Part shown: one piece after another, positions 12,214 through 23,545 of the stretch | Numbering within the stretch: position 1 is the first letter of the stretch | How the letters are laid out: the number at the start of each line of letters is the position of its first letter | NCBI RefSeq assembly: GCF_000499385.1 | Contig: NW_013652429.1 | Coordinates: 1 to 58,416, forward strand | Direction of reading: 5' to 3' | Source of the DNA: Eimeria necatrix | Lineage: Eukaryota; Apicomplexa; Conoidasida; Eucoccidiorida; Eimeriidae | Length of the DNA stretch: 58,416 nt | Translations under genes and position numbers: made by a program | The notes under the pieces: generated by a model | What the model saw: the letters and a program-made list of their open reading frames with translations, nothing else | Database searches by the model: none | What the model was told of the DNA's origin: nothing

Positions 12214-13052
12214 CGGCGCTGGACCGTCTGCTGGAGTCTCGTGAGGACGCGTTGTGCGAGTTCGTGCTGCGTTGCCAGCAGCCGTGCGGAGGCTTCGGCG
12301 CGGACGTGGGCCAGGAGGCGCAGCTGGGGGCGACGCACTACGCGCTGCTGCTGCTGGCGGGGCTGGGGCGGCTGCAGCTGCTGCCGAGCGCAGCAAAGAC
12401 AGCAGCGTGGGTGCAGCAGCAGCAGCAGCCGGGCGGCGGCTTCGCGAACGGCCCCGGCGGCGAGGCCGACTGCCGCTTCTCCTTCTGCGGGCTCGCCAGT
12501 CTGCTGCTGCTGCGCGCGCTGCCCGCAGCCACCCGCAGCAGCGAGCGGCGCTTCCTGCTGCAGCTGCTGAACGAAGACGGCGGCTGCGCCTGGGTGCCCG
12601 GCGGCGAGTCGCATGCAGCAGCAGCTTTCTGCTGCCTGGGGGCCCTCGAGCTCTGCGGGGCCCTCTGGGCCGTGGACCGCAGCAAGGCCGCGCGCTGGCT
12701 GCTGGCCCGCCAGACCCCCGCGGGCGGCTTCAACGGCCGCCCCGAGAAGGCCCCCGACGTCTGCTACTCCTTCTGGATCTTCGCTGCGCTGCTGCTGCTC
12801 GGCCGCGCTGCTGCAGCAGACGCCCCCGGCCTCGCCCGCTTCGTCCTCGCCGCCCAAGACGGCAGCGGCGGCTTCGCAGATCGCCCCGGAGACCTCCCCG
12901 ACGCCTTCCACACTTTCTTCGCCCTCGCCGCCCTCGGCCTCCTCCGCCCCGGCCGCCTCCAACCCCTCCACCCCGTCGCCGCCCTCCCCGCCCCCCTCGC
13001 CAGCCTCCTCCAACTCGACGCGCGCTCTCTCCCCTACCTGCGCTTCTCCTGA
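11658..13052 (+). CDS. RABGGTB: Rab geranylgeranyltransferase (type II) beta subunit
   Basis: Catalytic beta subunit that, with an alpha subunit and the Rab escort protein, attaches geranylgeranyl groups to C-terminal cysteines of Rab GTPases. It has a single exon. The chosen start, MDPGAPER, gives 464 residues against about 330 in other eukaryotes. The prenyltransferase repeats are clear (QQPCGGFGADVG, QQPGGGFANGPGG, GGFNGRPEKAPDVCYSFW and GGFADRPGDLPDAFHTFF). The zinc-site residues are kept: Asp and Cys in PDVCYS and His in AFHTFF. The extra length comes from poly-Ser and Pro/Ser insertions near 12080-12215 and an N-terminal extension. An in-frame ATG at 11469 would add 63 residues but reads Arg/Gly-rich and unlike the family. 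A long open frame on the opposite strand is a compositional shadow. Confidence 0.93.
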
Positions 13053-13098
13053 ACAGTGCTGCTGCTGCTGCTGCGGCTGCTGCTGCTGCTGCTGCTGC

Positions 13099-13135
<37 letters not shown>

Positions 13136-13866
13136 CAGCAGAGTTGCAGCTGTGCGAAGTAGTCGCCCGGGCGCCGGTGCGACTGGCAGCAGCTTTTGGC
13201 TTCTGCTGCTGCTGCTGCAGCGCAGCAGGAGCAGCCAGGTTGGAATGCGTCTGCGGGGGAGGAGGGGAGGACTTCCTTGCGGGTTTTGGGAGCGTTTGCA
13301 ACAACTCTTTCCATGCTGCTGCTGCTGCTGTTTGTCGAACAGCAGCCTTTTCCTCCCTGCGAATAGTGTTCACTTTCCAAGCCGGGCCTCCGGCCCGCAG
13401 GTTGTCAAAGGCCGGCAGAGCGCGCGGGCTCGGAACGCCGGCCCAGCCGCCGCCCGCGCCGCCTTGAGTTTGAACTTGTGCTTCTTTGCTGCAGCGCCGA
13501 AAGCTCCTTTCGGCAGCAGTGCAGTGCAGTGCAGTGCAGTGCAGTGCAGTGTTGTGCAGGGTTGTGCAGTGTTGTGCAGTGTTGAACTGTGTCGCTGGAG
13601 GCGCAGCAGCAGCAGCGCGCTGCTGCTGCTGCTGCTGCTGCTGCTTCCTCCGCCGTTCTTTCGCGCCTTTTTGTGTCTTCCTCTGCAACTCATTTCGTGA
13701 CCAGTGGAAGAGTTTCGCTCCTCTGCGGCTTCCCCGCGCCGGGCGACGAAGCCGACTCCGCGTCGCCCGCTGCTGCGCAGAAGACAGCAGCACACAGCAG
13801 CAAACGCAGCCTCCCAAAAACAGCGAAACGCCCCAAAGAGGCAGCAGCAGCAAGAATGAGCTAAGA
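13053..13866. other. Convergent intergenic region with CTG runs and GCAGT repeats
   Basis: About 810 bp between two convergent genes. It contains CTG/CAG runs near 13056-13140 and 13620-13645, and a GCAGT/GTTGTGCAGT array at 13515-13585. No gene was recognised. Confidence 0.6.
13515..13585 (+). repeat. GCAGT pentamer / TTGTGCAG repeat
   Basis: About six GCAGT units are followed by about three GTTGTGCAG(T/G) units. Confidence 0.85.
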
Positions 13867-15619
13867 TCACAGAGACCTGCGAACGGCCGCGCAGGCGCAC
13901 GCACCTGCAAGGGCCGAGCCGTGACGGCTGTCCGACTTGTAGGTGAGGTGGAGCACCCCGTATGCCACAATTGTCAGCAGCCAGGGCCCCACAGTCATGC
14001 ACAACATCGCCAAAGATATCGCGCGGGCGTTTCCCACGCGAACAGACTCCGCCGGAGCTGCTGCCAGCAGCCCGTCGTGGGGCGGCCTGACGTAGCCAAA
14101 CACGTTTTCGCACAAATAGCCAACAATGGGCGCGCCCAAAGCAGCGGCTCCGACGCCCTCGAGGCAGGAAACCTGAAAAGCAGCAGCAGGAAATTCGACT
14201 CCACGCAGTTCCCGCGCTGCTCCGCTCACTGACACGAAGAGCGACTGCCAAAAACCGGAAAGCGCAACAGCTTCTGCAACGGAGTCAGCGGTGCACTCAC
14301 CAGAGCGAAAGTCGTGGCGCGGTGCTCCGGATAAACGATTTCCGTGAGAATGGGACGGTTGACCCCCACTCCGGGCCAGCCGGCCAAGAAGCCCATCAAG
14401 ACGGCCAGGATTACAAATGTGCCCAGCGAGCTCGCCTCTCTCGGCACACACGTCAACATAATAGTCATCAGGAGGCAACGCGCCACTATGCAGATCTGCG
14501 CCAAACACTGCCGCCCGTGGTAAGGGTATCGAGAATGTATGAAGTCGCCCGTGCACCCAATCACCGGCGCAACCACCATTGCGGCGATCCAGCTGGAAGA
14601 CACGATGAAGGAGGCCCACCAATCTGGAATGCTGCAGTACTGGAAATACATCGTCGAAAAATGAATTGCAGAGCGAGGGATTCCATTCAGAATCCCCTGA
14701 ACGCAGCAACCACACGTCGCATTCTTGCAGCCGAATTCGAAAAATATGAATCGAGGATTATTCAAGTGGAACGCATTGCAAGTTGTCTAGCTGTTCAGCT
14801 CACCATAAGCAACATAACCCATACGCTTCCATTCCGAAACACATAGGCCGTTTCACTGAGAGGAAACCAGTGACCCTTTTCTTTCTGCCGTCTGCGCTGG
14901 TGTGGACAATCTGTGATCCGGCACCCAAGTAAGATTCCAGTTAATATGGATATCATCCCGAAACCAACCATAGCGTGCCTCCATCCTTCAATTCCCCACA
15001 TTACTAGTCCAGATGCAGATGTCGTGATGGTAAGAGACAGAACTCTGCCGAAAGATTGAAAAAAATGCAAGATGCCGAAACTTCGGCCGCGATCGTTCTC
15101 GGGGACCTCCTGCGCAATCACTTTCTGTGACAGGGGGCCCATGGCTGCCATAAAGACGCCGAGAACGCACATTAGGGGCAATACTTGCCATTTCTGGGTG
15201 ATGTAGAGGAGGGCGCTCGTCGCTGCGCCCCAACCGAGGGCTGAAGAAGAAAATATGCGTCTGCGACCGCAGCAATCGATGATGAAACCCCAAATGGGGC
15301 AGGTTAAGACGTGAGATATGCGGGTGGCAGAAGATAGAGCACCGAGGGACTGGGGAGAAAATCCCATGTCCCTCTCAAGGGCTTTGAAACAGGCGGGAAG
15401 GAGCTGGTCGATAGCGCCATGTACGCCACCGTACAAGTAGGTTAACCGAACGATCCTCTCAGAAGTTGGATCTAGCTTTTGTCCACATAAATGGGACTTG
15501 AAGTTGTAGCTGGCATTCTCGTTTCTGTCCTTATTTTCATCGGAAGTCTGTGAGCGCCGCCGATCGTCGGTGGTCTGTCGGCTGGCGGGATCTTGTCTAG
15601 GCGAACTGACACTATCCAT
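13867..15619 (-). CDS. Major facilitator superfamily transporter, 12 helices
   Basis: Integral membrane transporter of unknown substrate. Exons are 15619-14804, 14696-14301 and 14172-13867, with donors ATG/GTGAGC and CTG/GTGAGT and acceptors TTCAG and TTTTCAG. All phases are 0, giving about 505 residues. The N-terminus is hydrophilic, rich in Ser, Asp and Arg. The loop between helices 2 and 3 carries the MFS signature as IIDCCGRRRIF, and the helix 4-5 region has DRGRSFGILHFFQSFGR. A basic central loop (HQRRRQKEKGH) separates the two six-helix halves. Exon 2 starts GILNGIPRSAIHFSTMYFQY, typical of helix 7 in apicomplexan MFS proteins. It is divergent from the secreted-protein gene at 15992, with 372 bp between the starts. 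Codon use lacks the CAG bias of the neighbouring region. Confidence 0.85.
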
Positions 15620-15991
15620 TTTTTCATGAGTGCCTTCACGAAAGAATTGAATTTGTTTATTCTAGGTGAGTGACAGTATCTTTTGAGATCACCGACAATG
15701 TGAATGAATTCACGAGGCCCCAGGCTGAGGAAGCCGCAGCTTCATGGTCCAGCCGGGGTCAGTTTCGAACGTAGTCACACTACTGAAACTAGGTTGCAAA
15801 TCGTCAGCGTTCTTTAGTAAAATCAAAAATAACCGTAGAAATGAAAGGGGGTGTAAAAAGTGCCAAGTGCAAAGTGCCGCCGCCGATTCGTGGTGTATTG
15901 ACACAAGGCCTGGTCACACCGTGGCCTCGGGCGCCGCATGCCTACCAGAGTTGTTCGTGTACACGAAGTGATTGCCAAACGATTCTGGAAA
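15620..15991. promoter_or_regulatory. Divergent intergenic region, MFS and secreted-protein genes
   Basis: A 372-bp spacer between divergently oriented starts. It lacks repeats and probably carries both promoters. No motif stands out. Confidence 0.4.
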
Positions 15992-16908
15992 ATGAAGCGC
16001 TATACCTCGTGTCTCGTCTTCGCCGCCTGGCTGTGCGTCAGCGCAAAAGCCGAAGAAGATACCTATGTTCCTCCCGTGCCGTTGCACGAGGCTGTGACAA
16101 CGAGGACCACTGCCACGGACATCAACGACGCTTCACTTACGGGGGAACAAGTAAGAGTCAGATACGATTAAGTGGATGTCTGTATTTCGAATCAAACGCC
16201 TCCTTTCAGGAAAAGCCTGCAGCGGAAGTTGGTACGAAACCGATTGCGAATGACGATCCACAGCCTTCGTATTGCATTTCGACCCTATAGCTGACAGCCT
16301 TCGCCAAGGAGCACCAGCTCCTGCGGAAACTGGAGATGGCAGCACTTTGACGAAGTCTGACGTAAGGATATGCCCAACAACAAAGCGAACTCAATGGGTG
16401 CAAACTTACTCGGAAACCTCAGACTAACGCCAGTCCTCCCCAGAGCGACGCCTCCAAGATGAGCGAGATCACAGGAGGCCCGGACGCATCGGTAAATTCA
16501 GCCGAAGCTCTTCCTTAGATTCAAGGTTCTCATTCTGACATTTTGCACCAGGAGGTGTCTGCGAGTGAAACAGCTTCGGTAAGAAAGAACTCTTCGCAAA
16601 AGTTGGCCAGCAACCTGTGATCATCCATTCATCAACCAACAGAATGCGGCCCCAGTCGCTGCAGAGATGGGCGAAACCGCCAATGAGCCCGCGCCAGCCG
16701 AAATGATGCAGTCCAAGAAGAGCCTCGTGACGGACCCAATAGCTGAGATGATGGGTGGCGAGTTCAACACCGAAGTAAGGAATGATCAAGAACGCAACTG
16801 ATGTGCCAAATGCTCATATTGTTTATTCAGGTCAATCAGAGGATGGCCGATAGCTTCCTCAGCGTTCGCTCACGCGTTCTGCGCCTTAAGGCCAATCGTG
16901 ATATGTAA
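15992..16908 (+). CDS. Small secreted protein of unknown function, seven exons
   Basis: Not recognised as a known family. Exons are 15992-16150, 16210-16231, 16291-16361, 16444-16491, 16552-16578, 16643-16774 and 16831-16908. Every donor is GTAAG- or GTAC/GTAAAT-like, every acceptor is a clear CAG or TAG, and all phases close, giving 178 residues. The first 21 residues (MKRYTSCLVFAAWLCVSAKA) are a convincing signal peptide. The mature part is acidic, Ala/Glu/Thr/Pro-rich and of low complexity, with no cysteine. The C-terminus, MADSFLSVRSRVLRLKANRD, is amphipathic. Exons of 22 and 27 bases are unusually small. The make-up suits a protein of the parasite secretory pathway (surface, dense granule or refractile body), which is an inference. 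The start at 15992 was chosen because the signal peptide begins there; an earlier in-frame ATG at 15938 would bury it. Confidence 0.82.
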
Positions 16909-18179
16909 TTGATCGCCGCCGGAATTTTCCAACACGTTGTTCCTCCAAATGCCTGTCTTCGCTTTTTAATTTCGATCCACACAGACACCAATAAGCCATT
17001 GGAGTTGGAGTGGAAACATGTAGAGGGCTAATTGATTAGTGGTCAAATCAGTCCGCACGTAGTTTTTGTCGTCTTCAGCGCTTTTGTGTATCTTTCGACC
17101 ATAGCAGTAGCGCAGTTGTCAACACACGCAACTTAACTGTAGATATCACTTCAATCGCCTCGCTCACCTATCAGATCGCACGAGAGCCTGAATGCAGCTG
17201 CCGAGACCACTGCTCGGCTGCTGCGGATTCCGTGCAGAAAACGTTTTCCATTCATTTTTGAAAAGATTCTTGTTGACACGCTGTCGTTTTGCAACGAATG
17301 AACTCTCCGTACTTTCCTCGAAGCATGTGCTCTCCCTAGCCCGCTATACGCATACACTTGCAAAGTTTGGCTTCTTATAGCGCACACATAATTTAGTTTG
17401 GAAAACTTCCATGTGTGGGCTCATTATTCATCTCCACTTAGTAACAATCGATCAATTGCAGATTCGCTTCCCATCGCCGCTGTCGTGTGGACTTGAAATC
17501 TGTAGGTGCAACTTGCTCACAGATTCGTGTTTTAGCTTTTGAAACAAAAAGTCCAGAAATAATGAAATGTGTACAAACTAAAGCAGCACACAACGTCCAT
17601 GATATCCCGAGCCAGCCTTTCCATGCATCTTTGAGATCTAACGGACCATGAGCTGTCACAGAGATAGGACTTTAATTAAGGCTTCCTCGTGTGAGTACGT
17701 GAGCCGTTTAGTGTCGTATGACGAAAATTTCTTCCATAGAAACTACTTTGACATAGTTCCGCGTTGTCATGATGCCGAAGTCCCAACACAAAGTACAGAC
17801 ACAAAGCCCCGTACTGTGTTTCAGCCTTAGTCCCCATTTCACCAAGCTGCGCCCATTCTCTAATGACCAAATAGAAGAAAAAGAAATGTCAGGAAATGCT
17901 ACAAATAGTTAATTTGAGTCATGAATTTAAGGATCAGACCCTTTAGTTGGGTCCCGGAGCTGCGCGTTTTGGCGCCTCAGCTACCCGCGTGGGACATTGC
18001 AAGCCAACCTAAGGACATGCGAGTCCCATAATCACTGAAGGCTTTCTGGCAAGGAGGTTGAATCCACAGTATCAGCTGAGACTTCAGCTTCTCTATCAGT
18101 CGGCGACTGAGGGAGGGCTGCGTCGCCTGCGACTTAGAAAACGCGGAGCAGCCAGGCGTCCCGGGCTGCCGATCAAAGA
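16909..18179. other. Intergenic region, no gene recognised
   Basis: About 1.27 kb of unique sequence without repeats between two plus-strand genes. Open frames are under 80 codons and match nothing known. It presumably contains the 3' UTR of the secreted-protein gene and the promoter of the CDC50 gene. Confidence 0.5.
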
Positions 18180-20734
18180 ATGCCCAGGCGAAGAGTTACA
18201 CCGGCTGCCGAAGAAGTGCAGCATGGTCCCCTTGACCATGATGACCAGGGGAGCGCCGAGCAGATCAACCGAACAGAGTCCGCCGATTCGTCGCCGGCGG
18301 AAAGCCGCGACCGTAATCAATCAGTAAGTTACCAGTGCACCAGCCCTGCCCATGCGTGCAAAGACGCTATCGATGAGGTAACTGCGATCTAGCCAGGAGC
18401 TTCTTACGAGCGATTCTAAGGACCTACAGGCTAGTAACCCACCCAGAAGCCTGAAGAAGTCATCCATGCTATGTTGGCAACTGTCTGAATCTCTTCGTTG
18501 TCTATTCCAGCAACGCGCCCGTCGAGGATGCTCGGGATGTAGCGATGGATTAAAGCGAGCTTGTGGCTGTGGCCGATGTTACTGTTGCTCTCATGCGGCA
18601 CTCGACGACTTCATGCAGCAGCGGTTGTCGACTTGGGAGCCGTTACTCACTCCAAGACGTATTTTATTTGCGCTTTTCGGCGTGGGTTTGCTTTTTGTGG
18701 TTGTGGGGCTCGTTATACTCCTTGTGAACAGCGCCATCGTCGAGTGTAGAGTGGACTACACGAATATGACGGGCGATCTAGAGCTCAAGGTATTCTCTAT
18801 GCACATTCCCCGCCAAACCGACTCGACTCCTATGTTCCCTACTGAGGCATTTTAGAAGTGCAGACAGAAGCGTGCATTGTATTCTCCGACTCCGGAGTCT
18901 GCCTGTGGCGCTGCGCTTTTTGCAGATAGACGCTTCGACATGCACAGACACTTCAATCACGGAGATTACAGGAGACGTGCTGCTCTACTACGAACTGTCC
19001 AATTACTTTCAGAACCACCGGCACTTCATGAAGTCCCGGTCTGACAAGCAGTTGGGAGTGAGTGTGTGTGTCCGTGGCCGGCGTGCGTCCTCCTGCAGCA
19101 AGCGGCCGACGCAGGCCATGTTTTGGAGCCATTTTTCGCGAGCAGCGCGGCTGAAAGCCAGAGTGCAGGCTCTCTGTTTCTGGCTTGTCCAGCGGCAGCA
19201 AGAGCCGCTAGGCACTGCCGGAAGAGGCCCGTTTGGCGGAGTTTTCGAGACTTCTGAGTGCGTTTTGCGCGACGCAGGGCAAGGTCTTCACCGCAGCTTC
19301 GGAAGTGAGCTCCGCGTGCGACCCGCGGGTGGAGGCGGCGGACGGCCGCGTGCTGCACCCCTGCGGACTCAGCGCTGCAGCAGTTTTCACTGACGAGTTC
19401 TCCGCCGTCGGCGAAGACAAGACTACGGAGATAGAGCTGGACGAGTCGCGCGAGGCCATTTGCTGGAACTTCGACCTTTCGAGTTTCAAAAATCCGGCGG
19501 AGACGGAAATGCAAAGCGCCGCCTCGCAGGTCAAGTTTTGGCTCTACGACCAGCACTACGTCGACGCGCTGCATATGGAGAAGGCCGGTGGGTCCGGAGG
19601 CCCGCAGCAGCAGCTGCAGCAGCAGCAGCAGCAGCAGCAGCAAGTAGCCCGCAGTGCATGCAGCGGGCGTTTTGGCTGCGGTGTGGCAGGCGTGGGCTGG
19701 GGCGTGGAGAACTCGCACTTCATCGTTTGGATGAAAGACGCGCCGCTGCCGGTCTTCCGCAAGGCCTACGCGCGCTTCGTACAGCAGCCGCTGAAGCTGC
19801 CCTTTTACTTGAAGGTCACCAACAACTCCTACGACGTCAAGTCCTTCGGGGGTGAGTGCGGCCTTGCACTTGAACTTAACTCTTAAGAAAAGTTCTCTTA
19901 GTTGGGCTAATAGAACTTTTCTGCGAAAGCCTGTGCATGCAAACACTTCTTTGTCTTTTTTGGCCTGTGCATGCAAACACTTCTTTGTCTTTTTTGGCCT
20001 GTGCATGCAAACACTTCTTTGTCCTTTTTGGCCTGTGCATGCAAACACTTCTTTGTCCTTTTTGGCCTGTGCATGCAAACACTTGTTTGTCCTTTTTGGC
20101 CTGTGCATGCAAGCACTTGTTTGTCCTTTGGCGCTTCTGCACTCATCTGCTGCTGCGCTGCTACGCTGCTGCGCTGCTGCTCAGCAGCAAAAGCTGTGGA
20201 GACGCAGCCGTTTGCTGTTTGCTGGCTCCTCGTTTTCACGCCTGTCTTCCCGTTCAGGGAAAGTGCCCAAGTGCAGCTGCAGGCCTCGGCAGGCCCCGCG
20301 CAGTTGTGCGTTTCTGCCGGCTGGCGTTTGCCTCTGTGGCTTGAGTGCACACAGCTAGCGACGCGAGGTGTACAGACACTGCAGCAGCGCCTGGGTGCAC
20401 ATGCTCAGCGACGCGAGGTGTACAGACACTGCAGCAGCGCCTGAGTGCCCGTGGCTAGCGACGCGAGGTGTACAGACACTGCAGCAGCGCGTTCGCGGGA
20501 GTTGCAAGTTTGTGCATGCGGGGAAGCGCGTTAGTGCGTTTGGCTGCAGGGTCGAAGAGCGTGGTGGTGGGCCAGGCGACGTGGCTGGGGGGCCGGACTT
20601 CGTTTTTGGGGATTGCGTACTTGGTGGTGGGCAGCGTTTGTCTGTTGTTTTTCGGAGTTTTGTTTTACTACCACCGGCGCAACCCGCGGCACTTGGGCGA
20701 CGTCTCGTGGCTGCGCAGGGCCCTCTACGCGTAG
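18180..20734 (+). CDS. CDC50: CDC50/LEM3-family P4-ATPase (flippase) subunit
   Basis: Beta subunit that binds P4-ATPase lipid flippases and is needed for their exit from the ER. Proposed exons are 18180-18323, 18511-18789, 18926-19057, 19278-19587, 19690-19851 and 20550-20734; the total closes in frame at 403 residues. Exon 2 has the pre-helix motif QQRLSTWEPLLTPRR and the first membrane span. Exon 3 has VLLYYELSNYFQNHRHFMKS, matching the family LTNFFQNHRRYVKSRDD. Exon 4 has SSACDP and PCGL. Exon 5 has ENSHFIVWMKDAPLPVFRK and the end of the lumenal domain. Exon 6 has WLGGRTSFLGIAYLVVGSVC, the diagnostic second span. The start of exon 2 is the least certain; 18511 follows a good TCTATTCCAG acceptor, but the Cys-rich residues after it are unusual. 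Introns carry a CAG run, a 34-bp minisatellite and 50-bp repeats. Confidence 0.88.
19930..20130 (+). repeat. 34-bp minisatellite, about six copies, in CDC50 intron
   Basis: Units begin near 19930 and repeat every 34 bp with few changes; each contains TGTGCATGCAAACACTT and a pyrimidine-rich stretch. It lies in the 698-bp intron between exons 5 and 6 of CDC50. Confidence 0.92.
20355..20500 (+). repeat. 50-bp tandem repeat, three copies, in CDC50 intron
   Basis: The motif ACGCGAGGTGTACAGACACT starts at 20361, 20411 and 20461, an exact 50-bp period, in the same intron as the 34-bp minisatellite. Confidence 0.92.
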
Positions 20735-21112
20735 CCCTGGGTCGGGGCTGGGGGGCCCCTCGCTGCGCGTTTGGAGTGCGCGAGGGCCCCAGGCGCAGCA
20801 GGCTGCAGCAGCGGGAGCCGCAGAGGCAGCAGCAGCAGCAGCGCCGGCGGGCCCATTTGCTTCTTCAGGGGCCCCCGCGCTGCTGCTGCTGCTGCTGCCC
20901 CGAGCTGCATGCGCTGCCGGCAGGCCGCCCGCGCGCCGCTCGCGGGCGCGATATGGATTTTGCTGCTTTAAGGCTTCAGAGCTCCAGGCCCAGCCCCAGA
21001 GGGGCAGCAGTTTAGAATAGCAGTGCAGCTTTAGAGGCAGAGTGCTCTCTAGGGGCCTCAGGCAGGGGCGGCGAGCCGCGCAGCAGCTGCGGCCGCAGCG
21101 GACTTGGCCGCG
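20735..21112. other. Convergent intergenic region, CDC50 and MLO-like genes
   Basis: A 378-bp gap between two convergent stop codons. It is GC-rich with short CAG/CTG runs. No further gene is seen. Confidence 0.6.
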
Positions 21113-23545
21113 CTAGCGAGTCGAAGACCCCTTGGGCTGAAACTCCCTCGCGCGGTCTTCCATTTCGTCTATCCAAGAGGCCAGCTGGCTGTAGCCAACC
21201 AGCTCGCCGCGGGCGCCGTGAGATATGGCGGCGAGCAGCTGCTTGATTTCCTCTTCCGAGGCTGCGGGCCGCAGGCCCTCGAGGTTCTCCAAGAAGTCGT
21301 TCTGCAGTTTCGAAATAAGTGTTTGTGAACACTGACTTTCAAAGGCGGGCTGCGGCGCGCGGATACACTGCAGCGCAGCTGCAGTGCAGCCAGCTGTCTC
21401 ACCATTGTCACGTAGCCGTCAGCGTCGTCATCCAAAAAGTCAAAGAGATCCTGCGAATTTTGGCCAGCAAAATGGTCTCAGGAGATCAGAAATAACAAAA
21501 AGATCGCTCCTACTCGTTTTTGCGTTTCCTGGAGGTGCGGAGGCAGCGAGGCTCTCGTCTCGTCCTCCAGCAAGTGCATGATCATCTGTTGCGCGCGTTG
21601 GTTGGGCCGCTGAAGTGAATGTTTTGAACTCAGAATTGAACAGCTCACTGCAGTAAATGCGGGGTAAGTGAGTGTCCGCGAGGCGTCGAAGGCCTCCACC
21701 CAGCCTTCTGAAGTTGGAAGTTGAAAAGTTGCTGCTGCTTGGAGGTTCGGGAAGCGCGAGTTCACCTGCTTTCGCCTTGCAGTCGGGGACCCTCTCTTCG
21801 AGCGCGAAGGCGTCGATCATTTTGAAAATGTTTTCGAGAGAAATTGTGGGTTCGACGTCGATTTTGGCGAAGGCGTGGAAGACGTCCTGGTAGCCCTTCT
21901 GCACTTCGAAAGGGAGGCTGCTGTAGAGCTGGCTGGCCTCCTCGATCTCGCCCACTGCGCGGCCGGGGTGGGAAGCGAAGAAAGTGTCGGCCCTGAAGCG
22001 CAGAAACTGCAAAATCTGGTACTGGCGCTCGAGCTGCTGCAGCAGGACTCTGTGGGCGCTGGCCTGCACGGCCTGGCGGCTGGCGAGCGAGCCCACGTTG
22101 CTGAGCAGAGTGAAGTTCGCAGCAAGTGCGGGGAAGAGCCCCAGACTCAGCAGCAGAATCAGCAGCGGCGCGCAGCCGCTCCAGTAGCCCAGCACGGCGA
22201 ACATGACGTGCTGGTAGTGCGGCGAGAGCAGCAGCTTCGCAGTGGCCGTCACGGCCACCACGTGCAGCGAAAGCGAAAGCTGAATGCAAGTCCGCAGCGC
22301 CGGGACTCCGCGCGGGCCCAAAATAAACAAAGACTCTTGCGAGTTCATCACTTTGGCGCCTCTGATGAAGCTGCAGAGAGCTCCGTTGCGGGAGATCGGC
22401 GGCAGCAGCTCGAGGGGCGCCTGCGGCAGCTGCGCGGCTTTCCGCGGCTGCGCCAGCGCCTGCAGGTACTCCCTGAGCTCGCCGCTGCTGGGCGTGTGGT
22501 AGTTCATGATGGTCTCCATTCTCCAAAAAAGAAACAAGTTGAGAAGCAGCAGCCCTCCTGCGGCGAAGACCAGAAACTCCGTCAGCGGCGTCGGGTCGAA
22601 GCCGAAGACCGGCCGCAGACACAGCAGCAGCGGCACGAACAGCAGCCACGTGGACACTGGAACTTCCACCATGTGCAGCAGCGCCTCGGAAAGCCGCTCC
22701 GACAAGAACTCCCCGAAGGCGAAGTCCCCCTCTTGGTGCGGCTCGAAGGGCGTCAGCGGATTCATGAATCGAAAGCGAAGGTACCAAAAGCGGAGTGCAG
22801 CGTCGGAGGGCTGTCCGCTCTCGACGAGCTGCTGAAACTCCAACACGCCCATCGCGTCGTACCTGCGAAATGCGGTGAAGTCGAAATGCGGTGAAGTCGA
22901 AATGCGGTGAAGTCCGCGCCGGCGCTGCGCCGTTGGTGCTGCTTACTGGCGCCACTCCTGCGCTGTCGAGAGCGAAACTGAGAGAAGAACCAACACGCTG
23001 ACTGTAAACGTCACGAGCAAAAGAAAAACTATAATGTGGGCGCTTTCAAAGAGCTCGAAGACGACGGTGGGCGCCGCGTAGGGGTTCCCGCTTTCCTCTT
23101 TCAGTTCAGCAATGCCGATGCGCTCGAGGGAACTTTGGCCCAGCAGTTTGTCGTTTATTGCCATCGTCACTCCGAAACGCGTCAAAAAAAACAAAAGAAG
23201 AGAAATGAACCCGAGCACTGTCACCTCCTTCGTTATCGCCTCCACCACTTTCACCACATGGTGCAAACGCCGGTGTTCCAAATACTCCACAACTTCCTCA
23301 TGCGCCACCTGAACAAACACTCATGCGTTCTTCGCCTTTCGCATTCACTTTGCGTGAAAACCCACTTCAAATAGCAACGTCAGGAACAAGATCACCACCA
23401 GGATGGCAATAGTTACGTTGGCGCGTGCAAAGGAGTGGTCGTGATCCTCTGCTGCAGCTGCAAGCTGACAGGCCCCACCTGAGGCTGTGCAAAGCATCTT
23501 TGCCGGCGGGGCAAACCCCAATGTGAAGGTTAAAAACGAAAACAT
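21113..23545 (-). CDS. MLO-like seven-transmembrane protein with C-terminal EF-hands
   Basis: Exons are 23545-23366, 23308-22947, 22862-21766, 21707-21649, 21609-21514, 21450-21403 and 21301-21113. Every phase fits, giving 676 residues. Exon 1 ends in the first membrane span. Exon 2 starts VAHEEVVEYLEHRRLHHVV and continues with KEVTVLGFISLLLFF, the most typical stretch of the MLO family (plant: ALEKIKEELMLLGFISLLL). Exon 3 has YLRFRFMN, then an amphipathic region like the MLO cytosolic loop and four to five more hydrophobic spans. The C-terminus differs from plant MLO: instead of a simple calmodulin-binding tail it has an EF-hand region with a canonical loop in its own exon (DDDADGYVTM) and a second degenerate EF-hand (ARGELVGYSQLASWID). 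A calcium-responsive membrane protein is inferred. The 15-residue region EPTISLENIFKMIDA in exon 3 may be a further EF-like helix. Confidence 0.8.
22865..22915. repeat. 16-bp tandem repeat, three copies, in MLO-like gene intron
   Basis: The unit AAATGCGGTGAAGTCG is repeated three times at the 3' end of the intron preceding the exon starting at 22862. Confidence 0.9.

Noticed and set aside
11511..13970. 819-codon open frame on the minus strand
   Set aside because: It overlies the RabGGTase beta gene in antisense, is rich in Ala, Gly and Arg from GC-rich codons, and matches no family. It is a compositional shadow.
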